64,000 nt of DNA from Lysobacterales bacterium (lineage in GTDB: Bacteria > Pseudomonadota > Gammaproteobacteria > Xanthomonadales > Xanthomonadaceae), in NCBI GenBank assembly GCA_019510125.1, contig JAEKKX010000004.1, forward strand, positions 62,001 through 126,000, written 5' to 3'. Within the stretch, counting starts at the first letter, position 1; every line of letters starts with the position of its first letter. This document shows, piece after piece, positions 41,504 through 50,487 of this stretch. The notes below the pieces were generated by a model. The model was given only the letters and a program-made list of their open reading frames with translations. It did no database searches and was not told where the DNA came from. Made by a program: the position numbers and the translations under genes.

Positions 41504-41671
41504 AAGCCTCACCCTAAGACCTGAAGTTTTTCCGCAAGTACACCCAGATGAGCAAAACCGAAAAGGACCGGCTCAGGAGGATGGTCGACCTGTTCGATCA
41601 GCCCGCCCCCCAAGCGCGCAGCGCGCGGGCGGTGACGAACAGACCTACACACGCAGACCTGCTTCAGATCG
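41504..41671. other. Prophage/metal island junction, no clear gene
   Basis: This stretch has a frame reading KFFRKYTQMSKTEKDRLRRM and MVDLFDQP, then loses protein-like quality, and runs into the 3' end of merR on the other strand. It may be the tail of a broken gene. A GC-rich segment at about 41599-41634 can fold on itself. I found no attachment-site duplication in the window. Confidence 0.35.
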
Positions 41672-42100
41672 TCAGGCCCTCGATTCTGATGACAGATCAC
41701 TCGCATGTGCGAGTAAATCCAGCGTTGGGCAGGCAGCCCCCTTCGCAACATGGTGGCACTGCTCCACCAGCTTCTCCAGTTCGACTTCTAGTCGCCTGAG
41801 ATCCTGAAGCCGCTGCCGCACTTCGATCAGCTTTCGTTCGGTCAGCAGCCGCGTCTGTTCACACGCATGCTGGCCTTTGACCTCCAGCAGCCCTGTAATC
41901 TCGTCGAGACTGAATCCCATCGCCTGGGCTCGGCGGATGAACTGCAATCGGCTAACATCATCAATCCCGTAACGACGCACGCTCCCCGGTGCGCGTGACG
42001 GCTCGCGCAGAAGCCCCCGCCGCTGGTAATAGCGAACGGTCTCGACATGCACGCCTGCCGCGGCGGCCAGCCGACTGATTGTCATTGCGTTGGCAGTCAT
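41672..42100 (-). CDS. merR: Mercury-responsive transcription regulator MerR
   Basis: 142 residues. The N-terminal HTH (ISRLAAAAGVHVETVRYYQR) and the C-terminal Cys set Cys80, Cys115 and Cys124 (CX8C) match the Hg-binding pattern of MerR. Known role: represses, and with Hg(II) activates, the divergent merTP promoter. The operator lies at 42104-42135, 3 bases from its start. Start at 42100; MTISRL at 42085 is an alternative. Confidence 0.9.
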   Translation of the reverse strand: MTANAMTISRLAAAAGVHVETVRYYQRRGLLREPSRAPGSVRRYGIDDVSRLQFIRRAQAMGFSLDEITGLLEVKGQHACEQTRLLTERKLIEVRQRLQDLRRLEVELEKLVEQCHHVAKGAACPTLDLLAHASDLSSESRA

Positions 42101-42103
42101 CGC

Positions 42104-42135
42104 TTGACTCCGTACTTTGGTACGGAGAGTACCAT
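42104..42135 (+). promoter_or_regulatory. mer promoter-operator
   Basis: The -35 TTGACT (42104-42109) and -10 TACCAT (42130-42135) are 20 bases apart, the overlong spacing of MerR-controlled promoters. Between them CCGTAC-TTTG-GTACGG (42110-42125) is a perfect dyad. It faces merT. Confidence 0.9.
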
Positions 42136-42141
42136 ACCCAG

Positions 42142-42498
42142 ATGATCCAGCCCGCCTCCCGCACCTCGCTCGTTGCCCTTCTGGGCGCCGCCGCAGCCGC
42201 CATCGGTGCGTCCGTATGCTGCGTCGTGCCCCTGCTGCTGGTTTTGATGGGGGTAAGCGGTGCTTGGATCGCCAACCTCACTGCCTTGGACGCATGGCGT
42301 CCCTGGTTCAGCGCAGCCACATTGGCATGCTTGGGTTGGTCATTCTGGCTGCTCTACGGCCCGACTTCACGCTGTCTCGTCGACGGTGCTTGCGCCAGTC
42401 CGGCCCGGCTGCGGCGTCGCCGTTATTGGCTGTGGATCGCTACTGCCCTGATCGTCCTTCTGCTGCTTTTTCCGTATTACATTGGCTGGTTACTGTAG
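42142..42498 (+). CDS. merT: Mercuric ion inner-membrane transporter MerT
   Basis: 118 residues from the ATG at 42142; an earlier ATG would run through the promoter. Three membrane segments, the Cys26-Cys27 pair in the first (SVCCVVPLL) and a loop pair Cys78/Cys84 are the Hg-handling residues of MerT. It brings Hg(II) from MerP into the cytoplasm. Without a merA in the window, where the mercury then goes is unclear. Confidence 0.92.
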   Translation: MIQPASRTSLVALLGAAAAAIGASVCCVVPLLLVLMGVSGAWIANLTALDAWRPWFSAATLACLGWSFWLLYGPTSRCLVDGACASPARLRRRRYWLWIATALIVLLLLFPYYIGWLL

Positions 42499-42507
42499 GG
42501 GTTCAAT

Positions 42508-42801
42508 ATGCACAAGATCCTTCTCGGGTTTCTGCTGACGACGTGTATGGAATTCGCTTTAGCGGCCACTCCCAAGCAACTCGTACTCCAGGTGGAGAAC
42601 CTGACCTGTCCGGCGTGCAGCATCGCCATCGCAAAAGCGTTGGACAAGGTGCCCGGCATCACCGCCAAGCGTGTCGACTCTCGCAGGGCCACCGTGACCG
42701 TCAGCTTTGATTCCGAACGCACCAATCCGGCGGCCATCGCGAAGGCCATTACCGACGCCGGGTTTCCCGCGACCGCGGTAACGAGCAAGAACGGTGGCTG
42801 A
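42508..42801 (+). CDS. merP: Periplasmic mercury-binding protein MerP
   Basis: 97 residues: a signal peptide of about 20 residues ending at FALAA, then a heavy-metal-associated domain with LTCPACSI (Cys34, Cys37). It captures Hg(II) in the periplasm and hands it to MerT. GGGG 8-11 bases before the start may serve as ribosome site. Overlaps the next gene by 8 bases. Confidence 0.9.
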   Translation: MHKILLGFLLTTCMEFALAATPKQLVLQVENLTCPACSIAIAKALDKVPGITAKRVDSRRATVTVSFDSERTNPAAIAKAITDAGFPATAVTSKNGG

Positions 42802-43015
42802 GGTGCAGTTGCAAAGCACGCTCACGTGCCCGTTCTGCGGACACCAGGCGACCGAGACAATGCCGACGATGGCTTGCCAGTTCTTCTACGAATGTCTGGC
42901 CTGCCACACCCTTCTGCGCCCCAAGTCGGGTGATTGCTGCGTGTTCTGCTCCTACGGCACGGTGCCGTGTCCGCCCATCCAGCAGCACAGTCCCTGCTGC
43001 GGTAGTGCGGGCTGA
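42794..43015 (+). CDS. GDCCVxC-domain protein
   Basis: 73 residues from a GTG at 42794. CPFCGHQ and CLAC pairs, then GDCCVFCSYGTVPCPPIQ, define the GDCCVxC family, whose members are often selenoproteins; here the positions are plain Cys. It commonly follows merT-merP in gammaproteobacteria. Likely a metal-binding or redox helper for mercury handling. Nine cysteines in 73 residues. Confidence 0.8.
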   Translation: MAEVQLQSTLTCPFCGHQATETMPTMACQFFYECLACHTLLRPKSGDCCVFCSYGTVPCPPIQQHSPCCGSAG

Positions 43016-43112
43016 ACTCGCATCACCTCACGACGATTGCAACCTGCGTGTCGTCACTCCTTATTGTAAAAGCAGCGCATGGCACCAAGGAGTACCACAC
43101 GCTGCGCTTCCC

Positions 43113-43526
43113 TCATTCAGCCGGTTCGATTTTCGCGATCGTGGCGTCCATGCCCTGCGCTTGGAACTCGAAACGTACCTTCTGGCCGACTTTCACGGCA
43201 GCGATCTGCTCGGGCGCGGCCTTGAAGCCCATCGTCATCGCAGGCCACTGCAGCGCATCCACGGGACCATGTGCGATGACGATCTTGCCGGCAGCGGCAT
43301 CGACGGATTCGACCATGCCGGTTGCGGACGCGACCTTGACTGTTTGTGCCATCGCATCCGGCGCGGTTTTTGGCGGTGCTGCCATCGCCGCGTGTTCGGC
43401 AGCAGGCATCGCCATTTCGCTGGCGGTGGTCGCGTCCTTGGCGGCAGCGGCCTCGTTGCCTGGTGTTTGCGAACAGGCCGCCAGCAGCAGCGCGGCAAGA
43501 ACGCAGGGAATGAATGTCGGTTTCAT
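43113..43526 (-). CDS. cusF: CusF-like periplasmic copper-binding lipoprotein
   Basis: 137 residues with a lipoprotein signal (LLLAACSQ). After a low-complexity Ala/Met linker, the CusF fold carries the copper site: ALQWPAMTMGFK holds the Trp and two Met of the family. It passes Cu(I)/Ag(I) to the CusCBA pump. Last gene of the cus operon, after the short protein at 43612. Confidence 0.85.
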   Translation of the reverse strand: MKPTFIPCVLAALLLAACSQTPGNEAAAAKDATTASEMAMPAAEHAAMAAPPKTAPDAMAQTVKVASATGMVESVDAAAGKIVIAHGPVDALQWPAMTMGFKAAPEQIAAVKVGQKVRFEFQAQGMDATIAKIEPAE

Positions 43527-43611
43527 GTGGGTTTCCTTGAGTGGGTTGAAGTAGAGACAACGGGAATGACGACAGCGCCTTCCGCGCTGCCGCCATCGGC
43601 AGACGGCGATT

Positions 43612-43944
43612 TCACTTGCGAACTTCGTCCTGACGACGCGCTTTTCCTTTGATCAGCGTGGCCGCGACGCAGGGGCCGGATCGATCGTCGCCAATCCGCG
43701 CCACACCGACGGTGCGCCTGCGGAACATCGGGCCGGATTTTTGGCTGCCCGAGTGCATGCGGTGGACAATGCGCACTGCTTCGCCAGCCGCCGGCTGTGC
43801 GGCCTGTGAATCGAAGCACAGTTGCAAGGTGTCGCCAGACGCTTCGGTGACATGGCCGAGGCGTTCCCTTGCCGACAGCGTGCCGGAAACGCTCAGCGTC
43901 CCGATCAGGGTCGCCAAGGCCACAATGAGGGAGATGCGTTTCAT
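43612..43944 (-). CDS. Small secreted protein of the cus operon, unknown
   Basis: 110 residues with a signal peptide (ISLIVALATLIGTLSVSG). The mature part includes LQLCFDSQAAQPAAGEAVRI and the segment MHSGSQKSGPMFRRRTVGVA with two Cys in all. No known family. It lies between cusA and cusF, so a periplasmic helper in copper export is the natural guess. Confidence 0.6.
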   Translation of the reverse strand: MKRISLIVALATLIGTLSVSGTLSARERLGHVTEASGDTLQLCFDSQAAQPAAGEAVRIVHRMHSGSQKSGPMFRRRTVGVARIGDDRSGPCVAATLIKGKARRQDEVRK

Positions 43945-43995
43945 GATTGGCCTCCTGTGTTGTGTGGTGTTGAGGTGAGCGGACCAACGCGCCGC

Positions 43996-46900
43996 TCACG
44001 TCGCGGTTCCCGCCGGCGATGCGGTGGGCGAAGTACGGGATAAGTCTCGCCCGCGCAGCAAGCGATACGCCGCGGGAATCACCAGCATGGACAGCAACGG
44101 CGCGGTGACCATGCCGCCGAGCATCGGCGCGGCGATGCGCTGCATCACTTCCGAGCCGGCACCGGAACCAATGAACAATGGGAACAGGCCGGCGAGGATC
44201 ACGGCCACGGTCATCGCCTTGGGGCGCACGCGCAGCACCGCGCCTTCGCGGATCGCGGCCTCCAGCGTCGCGACGGTCGCCGGCTCGCCCGCCGCCAGAC
44301 GGCGTTCCCAGGCCTGTCGCAGGTAGAGCAGCATGATCACGCCGAACTCGGCGGCGACGCCGCCGAGCGCGATGAAGCCGATCATCGTCGCGATCGACAC
44401 CGCATGGCCCAGTGTCCAGATCAGCCAGAGCCCGCCGACCAGCGCCAGCGGCAGGCTGAGCAGAATGATGGCGACCTCGCCAAAACGGCGGAATACCAGC
44501 CAGATCACCAGGAAGATGATCGCCAGCGCTGCCGGAATGACCCATTGCAGCCGGGCCAGCGCGCGCTGGAGATGCTCGTATTGCCCGGACCAGGCGATCC
44601 CGTAGCCAGGAGGCAGTTTCACTTGCGAGGCCACCGCGCGCTGCAGATCTTCGACGACCGAGCCCAGATCGCGACCCGCCACATCGACGTAGACGTAGCC
44701 GACCAGACGGCCGTCATCGCTTCTGAGCATCGGCGGCCCCGGGCTGAGCGAGATATCCGCCACTTGCCCCAGGGTCAATTGCGCCCCGCCCGGAGCGACC
44801 ACAGGCAGTTGCATCAGCGCGGACAACGAGTCGCGTTGTCCGCGCGGGTAGCGCAGGACGATGGGATAGCGTTCGCGGCCCTCGATGGTTTCGCCGATGG
44901 GATCGCCACCGACCACGGTCGCGATCAACATTTGCAGCTCGGCTTGATTCAGCCCATAACGGGCAGCGGCCTCCGGACGAATCCGCATATCCACGTAGCG
45001 TCCGCTCGCGACGCGTTCGGCCAGCGCGGAATTCACGCCGGGCACGGTTTTGGCGACACGTTCGACCTCGGTGCTCAATTGCGCGATGCCCTCGATCTGC
45101 GGCCCCGTCACCTTGATGCCGATCGGGCTCTTGATGCCGGTGGCGAGCATGTCGATGCGGTTGCGGATCGGCGGCACCCACAGGTTCGTGAGCCCGGGCA
45201 CCTTCACCGCGGCGTCCAGTTCGGCGCGCAGCTTTTCCGGGGTCATGCCCGCGCGCCACTGGTCGCGTGGCTTGAAAGTTACGGTCGTCTCGAACATCTC
45301 GACCGGTGCCGGGTCGGTCGCGGTCTCGGCACGGCCCGCCTTGCCGAAGACGTGCGCCACCTCGGGGACGGTCTTGATCATCCGGTTACTGAGTTGCAGC
45401 AGTTGTCGTGCCTTGTCCGCCGAGAGGCCCGGCAGCGCCGTGGGCATGTACAGCAGCGAGCCTTCTTCCATGGGCGGCATGAATTCGCTGCCGATGCGGA
45501 CGTAAGGAATGACGGTCAGCGCGAGCAGCACGCCGCTTGATGCCAGAGTGAGGCGCGGATACCGCAGCACCGCATCCAGCACCGGCCGATACCCGGCGAT
45601 CAGCACGCGATTGATCGGATTGTCGCGTTCGGGCCGGATGCGTCCCCGGATCAGGTAGCCCATCAGCACCGGAATCAGCGTGATCGACAAACCGGCTGCC
45701 GCCGCCATCGCGTAGGTCTTGGTGTAAGCCAGCGGCGAGAACAGCCGCCCCTCCTGCGCCTGCAACGCGAACACCGGCACGAACGACAGGGTGATCACCA
45801 GCAGGCTGGCGAACAGCGCCGGGCCGACCTCGGCGGCGGCCTGTGCCATCAACTGCCATCGGGCCTCACCCTCCGGCTCGCGACCATGCGCCTCGCGCCA
45901 GTGCTCCAGATGCTTGTGCGCGTTCTCGATCATGACGATCGCCGCATCCACCATCGCGCCGATGGCGATGGCGATGCCGCCCAGCGACAGCAGGTTAGCG
46001 GTGATGCCCTGCGCGTGCATCACGACGAAGGCAGCCAGCACGCCGAGCGGCAGGGTGATCACCGCCACCAGCGCCGAACGCAGGTGCCACAGGAACAGCG
46101 CGCACACCAGGGCCACGACCAGGAATTCCTCGCCGAGCTTGTGCGTGAGATTGCGTACGGCGTCGTGGATCAGTTCGGAACGGTCGTAGACCGGCACGAT
46201 TTCCACGCCTTCCGGCAAGCTGGCCTGCAGTTCCTTCAGTCGCGCCTTGACGTTCTCGATGGCGCTGAGCGCATCCTTGCCGGTGCGCAGCACGATCACA
46301 CCGCCGGCCACTTCCCCTTCGCCGTCGAGTTCGGCGATACCACGACGGAAGGTGGGTCCACGCGAGATGGTCGCGACTTCGCCCAGCAGCACCGGCACGC
46401 CATCAGCCGATGCGACCGGCACCCGCTCGAAATCCTCCGCACTGCGCAGATAGCCTTCGCTGCGCACCATCAGTTCGGCTTCGCCCTGTTCGATCACCGA
46501 GCCGCCGGTGGCGCCGTTGGCGGCACGGACGGCATCGATCAGTTGTGCGACGGAGAGGCCCTGGGCGGCGAGCGCCTGCGGGTCCGGCACGATCTGCCAG
46601 GCGCGCACTGCACCGCCAACGCTGGCGACTTCGGCGACATCGGGAATGGTTTTCAGCTCGTAGCGCAGGAACCAGTCCTGCAGCGCGCGCAGTTCGCCGA
46701 CATCGTGTTGCCCGGTACGATCGACGAGTGCGTACTGGTAAATCCAGCCCAGGCCAGTCGCGTCCGGCCCCAGTGCCGGGTTGACACCTTGCGGCAACCG
46801 CTCGCGGACCTGACTCAGATATTCCAGCACCCGCGAACGCGCCCAATACAGATCGGTGTCATCGTCGAACAGGATGTAGACGAAGGAATCGCCGAAGAAC

Positions 46901-47157
46901 GAAAACCCCCGCACTGCCTTCACGCCAGGCACGGACAGCATGGTCGTGGCGAGCGGATAGGTCACCTGATCCTCGACGATGCGCGGCGTCTGTCCAGGCC
47001 ATTGGGTGCGAATGATCACCTGCGTATCGGACAGGTCCGGCAGTGCGTCCAGCGGCGTCCGACTGACGGACCACACGCCAGCGACGGCAAGCAGCGCGGC
47101 CGCGATGAGCACCAGCACGCGGTTGGCGATACAGGCTTGAATGAGGCGGGCGATCAT
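43996..47157 (-). CDS. cusA: Copper/silver RND efflux pump CusA
   Basis: 1053 residues, normal for the heavy-metal RND group. TPLDALPDLSDTQVIIRT, GSEFMPPMEEGSLLYMPTA and RIDMLATGIKSPIG are hallmark segments; the last two carry metal-site methionines. It drives export through CusB and CusC using the proton gradient. It overlaps cusB by 4 bases. Confidence 0.93.
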   Translation of the reverse strand: MIARLIQACIANRVLVLIAAALLAVAGVWSVSRTPLDALPDLSDTQVIIRTQWPGQTPRIVEDQVTYPLATTMLSVPGVKAVRGFSFFGDSFVYILFDDDTDLYWARSRVLEYLSQVRERLPQGVNPALGPDATGLGWIYQYALVDRTGQHDVGELRALQDWFLRYELKTIPDVAEVASVGGAVRAWQIVPDPQALAAQGLSVAQLIDAVRAANGATGGSVIEQGEAELMVRSEGYLRSAEDFERVPVASADGVPVLLGEVATISRGPTFRRGIAELDGEGEVAGGVIVLRTGKDALSAIENVKARLKELQASLPEGVEIVPVYDRSELIHDAVRNLTHKLGEEFLVVALVCALFLWHLRSALVAVITLPLGVLAAFVVMHAQGITANLLSLGGIAIAIGAMVDAAIVMIENAHKHLEHWREAHGREPEGEARWQLMAQAAAEVGPALFASLLVITLSFVPVFALQAQEGRLFSPLAYTKTYAMAAAAGLSITLIPVLMGYLIRGRIRPERDNPINRVLIAGYRPVLDAVLRYPRLTLASSGVLLALTVIPYVRIGSEFMPPMEEGSLLYMPTALPGLSADKARQLLQLSNRMIKTVPEVAHVFGKAGRAETATDPAPVEMFETTVTFKPRDQWRAGMTPEKLRAELDAAVKVPGLTNLWVPPIRNRIDMLATGIKSPIGIKVTGPQIEGIAQLSTEVERVAKTVPGVNSALAERVASGRYVDMRIRPEAAARYGLNQAELQMLIATVVGGDPIGETIEGRERYPIVLRYPRGQRDSLSALMQLPVVAPGGAQLTLGQVADISLSPGPPMLRSDDGRLVGYVYVDVAGRDLGSVVEDLQRAVASQVKLPPGYGIAWSGQYEHLQRALARLQWVIPAALAIIFLVIWLVFRRFGEVAIILLSLPLALVGGLWLIWTLGHAVSIATMIGFIALGGVAAEFGVIMLLYLRQAWERRLAAGEPATVATLEAAIREGAVLRVRPKAMTVAVILAGLFPLFIGSGAGSEVMQRIAAPMLGGMVTAPLLSMLVIPAAYRLLRGRDLSRTSPTASPAGTAT

Positions 47158-48716
47158 GGCTGCACCTCCCCGCCATCCGCCTTCACGTCGCGGATGGTGC
47201 AGTCCGTCGCCGCTCCGGGCGCGAATTTAGGGACCAGTTGCATGTCCATGAAGGGCGACTTGCCCGGCTTGTCGAACTTCTGCTCCGGCACCATCGGGTC
47301 GTACCAGTACGCCACCGGGCATGTGCGTGCTGGCGGCTTGTTCGCTGTGGGCTGCGCGTGGCGGGGTTTCGGCATCGTTGAGCGCGCATCTGGCTTGGTG
47401 CGCATGTCCGACATCGGTTCGGACGTGGCTTGCGGATGCGGGGATGCCTGCACGGCGGTTTCCCTCTTCGGCATCGCGGCTTGGGCAGGTGGTGCCGGCG
47501 CCTCACCCATGCGCGCCAACGCGCCGGACAGGCTGGCCTCGGAGTCGATCAGAAACTGGCCGGAGACGACCACGCGTTCGCCGCCATCCAGCCCGGCGAG
47601 GACCTCGGTGCGCCCACCGCCGCTGCGGCCGGTGCGCACGCGGACCGGGCGGAACCCGCCCGTCGCCGTCTGCACGATCACCCGGCTGTCGTCGCCGGTC
47701 GCGATCAACGCCTCGTTCGGGATCAACGGCACCGGCGCACCAGCATCCGCTTGCAGCACCACGTCGGCGAACATCCCCGGCGCGAGAACGCCGTCGGGAT
47801 TGCGCAACACGATGCGCGCAGGTTGCGTCCTGCTGACGGCATCGACCACGGGCAACAGCGTCTCGACCTCGCCCATGAACGTCTGGCCCGGCACCGCGTT
47901 GATCGTGGCTTCGACGGGTGTGCCTGGGAGCATCCGCAGCGCACTGGCCTGCGGGATCGCCGCCTCCAGCCACACCGTGGCGGTGCCGTTGATACGAAAC
48001 AATGGCGTCCCCGGCACGACAGTCTGGCCTTCGCGGACCAGCACCTCGGTCACGATGCCATCGTCCGTCGCGCCCAGCGTCACGCTACCGTCGCGCGCGA
48101 CGCCGCCTGGCGGAACACCGAGCACGCGCAACCGTTGCTGAGCGGCCGACCGCAGTTCCCGCGCGGAGACGGACTGCGCGTGCTGCAGCGCCTCCGCTTC
48201 GGCGATCGCGCTGCGCCAGCCCGGCGCCAGTAACGACACCAGCGGCTGACCGCGGCGCACCGGCGTGTAAGGTGCCTTGACCTGCACACGGGTGACGACG
48301 CCTTCGACACGGGCGCTTACCACCGACTCCAAGCGCAGATCCCAAGTCAATGTGCCTGGCACGCGGACGCCCGCCGCCAAACGACCTGTTTCGACCTGCG
48401 CGGTGCGGATGCCCACGTTCTGCTGCAGGCCCGGATCGATGCGCACGCCGCCGTCGAGCGTCTCATCGGCATATTTCGGGACCAGTGCCATGTCCATGAA
48501 CGGCGACTTGCCCGGTTTGTCGAAGTGCTGATCCGGCACCATTGGGTCGTACCAGTACAGGGCCTTCCGTTCCGGCGTGGCCGCTGTCGGGGTGTCCGCC
48601 ATGTCAGCTCCGTGGCCTGCGCTTCGTCGCGCCCACCAGGTGCCGCCGGCCAGCCCAACAGCGAAGAGCACGATGCCGCACACGAGCAGCGTCAATCGGA
48701 TTGTGGTGCGGGTCAT
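47154..48716 (-). CDS. cusB: RND membrane fusion protein CusB with two heavy-metal-binding domains
   Basis: 520 residues. After an N-terminal membrane anchor (LLVCGIVLFAVGLAGGTWW) comes a heavy-metal-binding motif (YWYDPMVPDQHFDKPGKSPF), then the barrel-sandwich and hairpin parts of a membrane fusion protein. A second copy of the metal motif (YWYDPMVPEQKFDKPGKSPF) stands near the C-terminus. The two share nearly all residues. Links CusA to CusC across the periplasm. Confidence 0.92.
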   Translation of the reverse strand: MTRTTIRLTLLVCGIVLFAVGLAGGTWWARRSAGHGADMADTPTAATPERKALYWYDPMVPDQHFDKPGKSPFMDMALVPKYADETLDGGVRIDPGLQQNVGIRTAQVETGRLAAGVRVPGTLTWDLRLESVVSARVEGVVTRVQVKAPYTPVRRGQPLVSLLAPGWRSAIAEAEALQHAQSVSARELRSAAQQRLRVLGVPPGGVARDGSVTLGATDDGIVTEVLVREGQTVVPGTPLFRINGTATVWLEAAIPQASALRMLPGTPVEATINAVPGQTFMGEVETLLPVVDAVSRTQPARIVLRNPDGVLAPGMFADVVLQADAGAPVPLIPNEALIATGDDSRVIVQTATGGFRPVRVRTGRSGGGRTEVLAGLDGGERVVVSGQFLIDSEASLSGALARMGEAPAPPAQAAMPKRETAVQASPHPQATSEPMSDMRTKPDARSTMPKPRHAQPTANKPPARTCPVAYWYDPMVPEQKFDKPGKSPFMDMQLVPKFAPGAATDCTIRDVKADGGEVQP

Positions 48717-50017
48717 GGCCGGGTCTCCTCATCGGGCAGCAGATAGGCCAGCGCCGCCCAGGCGCGGCCGAGTTCGCCCAGGCGTCGGGCGTGTTCCAGG
48801 TGCGATTCGAGTTCGTCGCGGCGCGCGTCCAGCCACGGCTGCAGATCGCCGCCCCCGGCGTAAGCCGCCAGCGCCGTTCGGCTGCGGTCGCGCGCGAGCG
48901 GCAGGGTGTCGGTCTCCAGGCGAGCGACCTGACGTTGCAGCCCCTGCCACTGGGCCAATGCGCGACGGACCGCCTCGGTCTGCGCCCGGCGCGCATCTTC
49001 ATGCTCGGCCGCAACGGCCTCCCGTTCGGCCCGACGCGCGGCGACGCCCCGGTCCTGCCGATCCCGCGCGAACAGGGGGAGATCGATGGAAACCTCGACC
49101 ATCAGCATGTCGCTGCGCTGTCCGCCGCTGGGCATCCGTTCGCGACGCCCGTAGGTCGTGCCGAGGCTCCAGTCGGGACGCTTCTCGGCGATGGCGGCAT
49201 CGATGGCGCTATCGGCCATCGCTTCCCGTGCCTGCCAGGCCAGCAGCGGGCCCTGGCGATCAATCGAAGCGAGTATCGCGGCGGGATCGATCGGCAGCAC
49301 ACGGACATCCGGTGGATCGCCGAACACCCGCACATCCGCACCCGATCCAAGCCAGCGCGCCAAGCCGGCGCGCGAAGCGTGCAATCCGGCTTCGGCGGCA
49401 TCGAGTCGGCGCTCCAACTCCAGCGTCGCCGCTTGCGCCGCCAACGCGTCGGTCGCGCTCCCCGTCCCGCCCGCCAGTCGCGCCTTCGCGGTTCTGGCAG
49501 CGAGCGTGGCCGGCTCCCGAAGTCCCTGCAGCGCAACGACCTCGCGCTGGGCCGCCCATTGATCGAGCCATGCCAGCGCGGCCGATTGGCGAACCGCCAA
49601 CCGCTCGGCGTTCGACTGTGCCTGCGCCAGTTCGACCGTGCGATTCGCAACCGATTGGCGCGCTTGCCGTTTCGCGCGCGCGGGAAACGTCTGCATCACA
49701 CCGATCTGCTGCATGGTCATGTCGTCGGCCCGCAGGTCGAACGCATCGGAACCAGTGACCGGCCAGTTGCTCAGGCCAAACGTCAACGTGGGATCGGGCA
49801 AGGCCGCCGCGCGGGCGGACTCTTCTCGGGCCGCCGTCTCCTGCGACTGACGGGCACGAAGCAGGGGCGCGCGCTCGACCGCCAGTCGCAGGGCGTCATC
49901 GAACGACACCTCGGCAGCAACGATCCCAGGCGAAACGGAAAGAAAGCCAAGCACCATCAGCCATGCGGGCCAACGGCGTGTGCTACGCATCAAGCGCAGA
50001 CTTGAAAACATGGACAT
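48713..50017 (-). CDS. cusC: Outer membrane efflux channel CusC-like (TolC family)
   Basis: 434 residues with a signal peptide (PAWLMVLGFLSVSPGIVAA). The two OEP repeats of helical hairpins are visible (VSFDDALRLAVERAPLLRAR and its later match). PTLTFGLSNWPV and LPLFARDRQDRG are typical. Forms the outer-membrane exit duct. Overlaps cusB by 4 bases. Confidence 0.88.
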   Translation of the reverse strand: MSMFSSLRLMRSTRRWPAWLMVLGFLSVSPGIVAAEVSFDDALRLAVERAPLLRARQSQETAAREESARAAALPDPTLTFGLSNWPVTGSDAFDLRADDMTMQQIGVMQTFPARAKRQARQSVANRTVELAQAQSNAERLAVRQSAALAWLDQWAAQREVVALQGLREPATLAARTAKARLAGGTGSATDALAAQAATLELERRLDAAEAGLHASRAGLARWLGSGADVRVFGDPPDVRVLPIDPAAILASIDRQGPLLAWQAREAMADSAIDAAIAEKRPDWSLGTTYGRRERMPSGGQRSDMLMVEVSIDLPLFARDRQDRGVAARRAEREAVAAEHEDARRAQTEAVRRALAQWQGLQRQVARLETDTLPLARDRSRTALAAYAGGGDLQPWLDARRDELESHLEHARRLGELGRAWAALAYLLPDEETRP

Positions 50018-50088
50018 AAGACCTCCAGACAGGTAACGACATACGCGCCGCCGGCAAGCGGCAGCGCGGGACAGGTCGTAGTCTGGGT

Positions 50089-50487
50089 CTAGATCTGCAG
50101 GCTACAGAAGCGCTGCGCCGGTGGAGGATCGGACTGGTAAAGGGGAACGTCTTTGTAATGCTGCGACCGAACCGGGGGCAGCAGGGCTTCGGTCAGGGCG
50201 AAATGCGGCGGCGGCAGGGCCAGCGGCGGCACCTGGGGGGATTTGAGGTCTGGACTGGTCAACTGATCGCGCTGGCAGTGCTGCTGGCACAGCACCGGGG
50301 CTTCCGGGTCTGGCATCTGCATGTCTTCGCAGCCGACCATGGGCGTCTCAGATGCGGGAGCGGGAAAGACGGCAGGACAGGCGTAAGCGAGCAAAGCGAT
50401 CTGTTGCAGTAGCAATGCACAGAAAGCAAGGCACGCCATGCGAATGCGATGGCGATTTGTGCGCATTCCTAGCAGTGCTTTTGTCAT
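50089..50487 (-). CDS. Small Cys-rich secreted protein, copper-linked
   Basis: 132 residues (possibly starting later at MRTNRHRIRMAC, 50466). A hydrophobic signal-like part (CLAFCALLLQQIALLAYACP) is followed by GCEDMQMPDPEAPVLCQQHC, and later Leu/Pro-rich sequence. It heads the cus operon, 71 bases before cusC. A metal-sensing or -binding role is likely by context; similar proteins precede cus genes in Xanthomonadaceae. Confidence 0.65.
   Translation of the reverse strand: MTKALLGMRTNRHRIRMACLAFCALLLQQIALLAYACPAVFPAPASETPMVGCEDMQMPDPEAPVLCQQHCQRDQLTSPDLKSPQVPPLALPPPHFALTEALLPPVRSQHYKDVPLYQSDPPPAQRFCSLQI

Noticed and set aside
41548-41799. 83-residue plus-strand frame over the merR 3' end
   Set aside because: Only the first 20-30 residues look protein-like; the rest is antisense to merR, which is certain.
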